A stretch of 64,000 bases of DNA. Source: Phycisphaerae bacterium. GTDB taxonomy: Bacteria > Planctomycetota > Phycisphaerae > UBA1845 > JAFGLZ01. This document shows, piece after piece, positions 61,794 through 64,000 of this stretch; the stretch's first letter is position 1, and each line of letters starts with the position of its first letter. The translations under genes were made by a program, and so were the position numbers. Location of the stretch: assembly GCA_016927755.1 (NCBI GenBank), contig JAFGLZ010000115.1:1-64000 (forward strand), given 5' to 3'. The notes below the pieces were generated by a model that made no database searches, was not told the origin of the DNA, and saw only the letters and a program-made list of their open reading frames with translations.

Positions 61794-62732
61794 TCAGGAA
61801 GGTTGCGCTTGATCAGCGTGATCGCGGAGAAACCGCTGCACCTGGCGCAGGGTCGGTAGCGGCGCGCGAGGGCTCAGCGCCGTACAGCAGATCGCCCCGG
61901 CCGCCGCCGCGAATCGCATGGCCTTCGGAAGCGACCAATCGCGGAGCGCCCCATAGGCGATGGCGCCGTGAAAGGCATCTCCCGCGCCTACGGTGTCGAC
62001 GACCTCCACGTTGAAGGCGGGCTGACGAACCAACTGATCCCCGGCGATCCCGATCGATCCGTACTCTCCCAGCGTCACGCCCGCCCACCGGGGACCCATC
62101 TTGGCCAGTTCCCGGGCGGCCTCCTCGAAGCGGCGATGCCCGAAGAAGCCCTCGACGAACTCGACCGGCGCGAACACGATGTCACATCCGCGCACAAGAG
62201 CCTCCGCGCTTTGGTCGGCATGCGTGATGTCTAGAGACGTGATCACGCCGGCCTTGCGGGCGCGTTCCATCGCCGGTAACGCCAAATCAGGGAAGAATCC
62301 GTCGAGATGCAGAAGCCGGCTGCCCTCGAGGACAGACCAGAAATCTCGACCCACATGGGTCGGGCCCAGAGAGAGACGTTCGGGTTTCATGGCCAGAAGC
62401 GTCTTCTCATCGGTCCCCTTGACGGCGATGTTCAAGCTGACTTGCGTCCGTCCGCCACGAACCATGCGAACGAAACGCGCATCCACCCCTTCTCGCTTCA
62501 GATCCTTGATCAGGAAGCGCCCCGGCTCGTCGTCGCCCACGCACGTGGCAAGAGCACACCGCGCCCCCAAGCGGCGAATCGTGATAATCGCGTTCGAGCA
62601 CATCCCCCCGCCCGCTCGTGTGTACTCCAACAGCTTGCCGCGATCCCCCTCCGGCCACCGCTCGATCATGGCCGCTAGGTCAAAGCAAGTCAGTCCCACG
62701 CCAATGGCATCCAAACCCTTGGGTTGACTCAC
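61794..62732 (-). CDS. PfkB-family sugar kinase
   Basis: A 312-residue ribokinase/PfkB kinase. The C-terminal signature 'VVDTVGAGDAFHGAIAYGAL' carries the catalytic Asp and anion hole, and an N-terminal 'YTRAGGGMCSNAIITIRRLG' gives the substrate-site glycines. It phosphorylates a sugar or nucleoside, identity unknown. GTG 62732 has AAGGAAGGGACC upstream. The longer frame to 62831 overlaps the end of the upstream WecA-like gene and adds an unconserved N-terminus. It may supply phosphosugar for the neighbouring glycan genes. Confidence 0.88.
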   Translation of the reverse strand: MSQPKGLDAIGVGLTCFDLAAMIERWPEGDRGKLLEYTRAGGGMCSNAIITIRRLGARCALATCVGDDEPGRFLIKDLKREGVDARFVRMVRGGRTQVSLNIAVKGTDEKTLLAMKPERLSLGPTHVGRDFWSVLEGSRLLHLDGFFPDLALPAMERARKAGVITSLDITHADQSAEALVRGCDIVFAPVEFVEGFFGHRRFEEAARELAKMGPRWAGVTLGEYGSIGIAGDQLVRQPAFNVEVVDTVGAGDAFHGAIAYGALRDWSLPKAMRFAAAAGAICCTALSPRAPLPTLRQVQRFLRDHADQAQPS

Positions 62733-62805
62733 GTCCGGTCCCTTCCTTGGCACGGTCCAACAACCCCCCACTGGATGCCTCAACTCGGGTCTGCGCGCCG
62801 GGCGA

Positions 62806-64000
62806 TCATCCTGCGGACGCCTCGCCCTCATCCCTCTCGGAATCCCCCGCTTCCTCGTCCAACTCCTCCGAAAACGCCTCCTTGGGGAGTTGCCGAATCG
62901 TCTCGTCGCTGATCCGATCGCTCGGTCCCATTCGATGCAGTTGGAAGCTCGTGGTCACCAGCGTCATGATCCCAATCACGAACGCAACCACGATGAACCC
63001 GTACCGAACTCGGAGCATCACCATCATCAACCCGGCCAAGGCGAAGAAGGCTGCCAGGACGTAGAGCATCGCCACCGCCTGGCGAACGGTAAGGCCCTGT
63101 CGGATGAGCTGATGATGCAAATGATGCGCATCCGGGGAAGCCGGACTCTTGCCCGCCCGGACCCGCCGGAAGATGGCCAGGGCCGTGTCCATCCCCGGAA
63201 GGCCAAAAACCATGAGAGCCGCGTAAAACCATCGGATATTCGGCGTGTTCTCGCCCAACAGCAAGAAGAGCGAAGCGGCAACGAAGCCCAGAAGCATGCT
63301 GCCCGCGTCGCCCATGAAGATGCTCGCAGGGTTGAAGTTGTAGGGAATGAAGCCAAGGATCGCGCCCAGAATCGCCATGCAAACGATCATGCGCGTGGGA
63401 TCAAAAACCTCGTTGTAATCGTACCGGGCAAGCGTCAGCGCCAGTACCGTCAAGGCGCCGACCATGATCACGATCACACCAGAGCACAGACCGTCTAGTC
63501 CGTCGAGTAGATTCACGGAGTTGCAGACCGCCAGCACGACAAGTACAGTCAGCGCCGCCGACACCACCGGGCTCACTGACGGCGGTAGAGTCAGGCCGAG
63601 CGGCCCGAACAGAACATCCCCGATCTTCAGCCCCACCCCACAGAAGATCAGGGCACACGCTGCCGCAAGCTGGCCGCCGACCTTGATCACGGGCTTGAGG
63701 TCGATCACGTCGTCCAGCAAACCGATTCCCGTGGCGATCGTGCAGCCGATGATGATGCCGATAAGGGGGGTATTCTCGCTCGGCCCCGACAGGAAGAACA
63801 TGCCCCCGAGAACGGCGGCCGCCAGCCAGGCCACCAGCATCGCGAGGCCCCCGAGGTATGGCGTAGGGTTCTTGTGGACTTTTCGACCGACGGGTCTGTC
63901 GACGATGCCCAGCGATCGGGCGAGGCGGCCACTGACGGGCGTGGCGAGCAGGGAGATAACCATCGCCACCAGGAAAACCCACAGGTAATCCGTCAGAACA
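62806..64000 (-). CDS. WecA/MraY-type undecaprenyl-phosphate phosphosugar transferase, 5'-partial
   Basis: A polytopic transferase that moves a sugar-1-phosphate from a UDP-sugar to undecaprenyl phosphate, starting polysaccharide or wall-glycan assembly. The visible blocks 'GIGLLDDVIDLKPVIKVGGQ', 'NSVNLLDGLDGLCSGV' and 'FMGDAGSMLLGFVAASLFLL' are the aspartate and DGDAGS-like motifs, and 'PASPDAHHLHHQLIRQG' the histidine loop. About 387 residues plus an upstream stretch ('LTDYLWVFLVAMVISLL') lie in the window. The frame stays open to base 64000, so the real start is beyond the edge. A long acidic C-tail is present. Confidence 0.9.
   Translation of the reverse strand, partial: VLTDYLWVFLVAMVISLLATPVSGRLARSLGIVDRPVGRKVHKNPTPYLGGLAMLVAWLAAAVLGGMFFLSGPSENTPLIGIIIGCTIATGIGLLDDVIDLKPVIKVGGQLAAACALIFCGVGLKIGDVLFGPLGLTLPPSVSPVVSAALTVLVVLAVCNSVNLLDGLDGLCSGVIVIMVGALTVLALTLARYDYNEVFDPTRMIVCMAILGAILGFIPYNFNPASIFMGDAGSMLLGFVAASLFLLLGENTPNIRWFYAALMVFGLPGMDTALAIFRRVRAGKSPASPDAHHLHHQLIRQGLTVRQAVAMLYVLAAFFALAGLMMVMLRVRYGFIVVAFVIGIMTLVTTSFQLHRMGPSDRISDETIRQLPKEAFSEELDEEAGDSERDEGEASAG

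Overview
The window looks like a chromosomal contig of a high-GC, flagellated planctomycete, possibly of the Phycisphaerae type. The evidence is indirect. There is a prepilin-type protein with a GFTLIELLVVVAIIALL leader followed by a 'YADDFGEMFP'-like stretch. There are many secreted catabolic proteins (FAD oxidoreductase, GH30-like hydrolase, sialidase-like protein, esterases, heparinase-like protein). Dispersed intergenic hairpin repeats of a kind common in planctomycete genomes are present, and the flhA-flhF-flhG-fliA cluster is intact. No rRNA, tRNA, CRISPR array or insertion sequence was recognised. The last gene runs off the right edge.

Layout. 0-12 kb: aldose-epimerase-like protein, HerA-like ATPase, purple-acid-phosphatase-like phosphoesterase, prfB with its programmed +1 frameshift, a DinG-type helicase, a heparinase-like secreted protein, a DUF4442 protein and an RNase Z-like hydrolase. 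12-21 kb: nitroreductase, a divergent pair of large catabolic genes (FAD oxidoreductase and CehA/McbA-like metallohydrolase), a lower-GC pair of unknown genes and a membrane M48 peptidase. 22-28 kb: the flagellar export and regulation operon flhA-flhF-flhG-small membrane protein-fliA, followed by a candidate sigma-28 promoter and a small flagella-associated gene. 28-37.5 kb: a beta-propeller protein, a spore-photoproduct-lyase-like radical SAM protein, then argG and argH. The two arg genes are separated by a TlpA-like protein, a nucleotidyltransferase with a coupled micro-ORF, and a lower-GC type II restriction-modification pair.

37.6-48 kb: a pseudopilin with a tail-only paralogue remnant, an ECF sigma/anti-sigma pair, an L,D-transpeptidase, a GAF/sigma-54 activator, a 6-pyruvoyltetrahydropterin-synthase homologue carrying an ExxHGH motif, a TadG-like von Willebrand protein with its own tail-only remnant, a class V aminotransferase and a PilZ protein. 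48-58 kb: a carbohydrate-active neighbourhood with an esterase, a GH30-like enzyme, an esterase fused to a 5'-nucleotidase C-terminal domain, a membrane protein, a sialidase-like protein and a CYTH protein. 58-64 kb: a lipoprotein, a XerC/XerD recombinase, a GT4 glycosyltransferase, a PfkB kinase and a WecA-like phosphosugar transferase, the last three suggesting surface-glycan synthesis.

The most unusual structure is in the 867-bp gap at 51.6-52.46 kb. Three arrays of a 10-bp unit (one DNA helical turn) alternate with C-tract clusters that could form G-quadruplexes on the minus strand. Other notable signals are a three-copy hairpin element with a compensatory base-pair change, and two loci where only the 3' tail and hairpin terminator of a lost paralogue survive.
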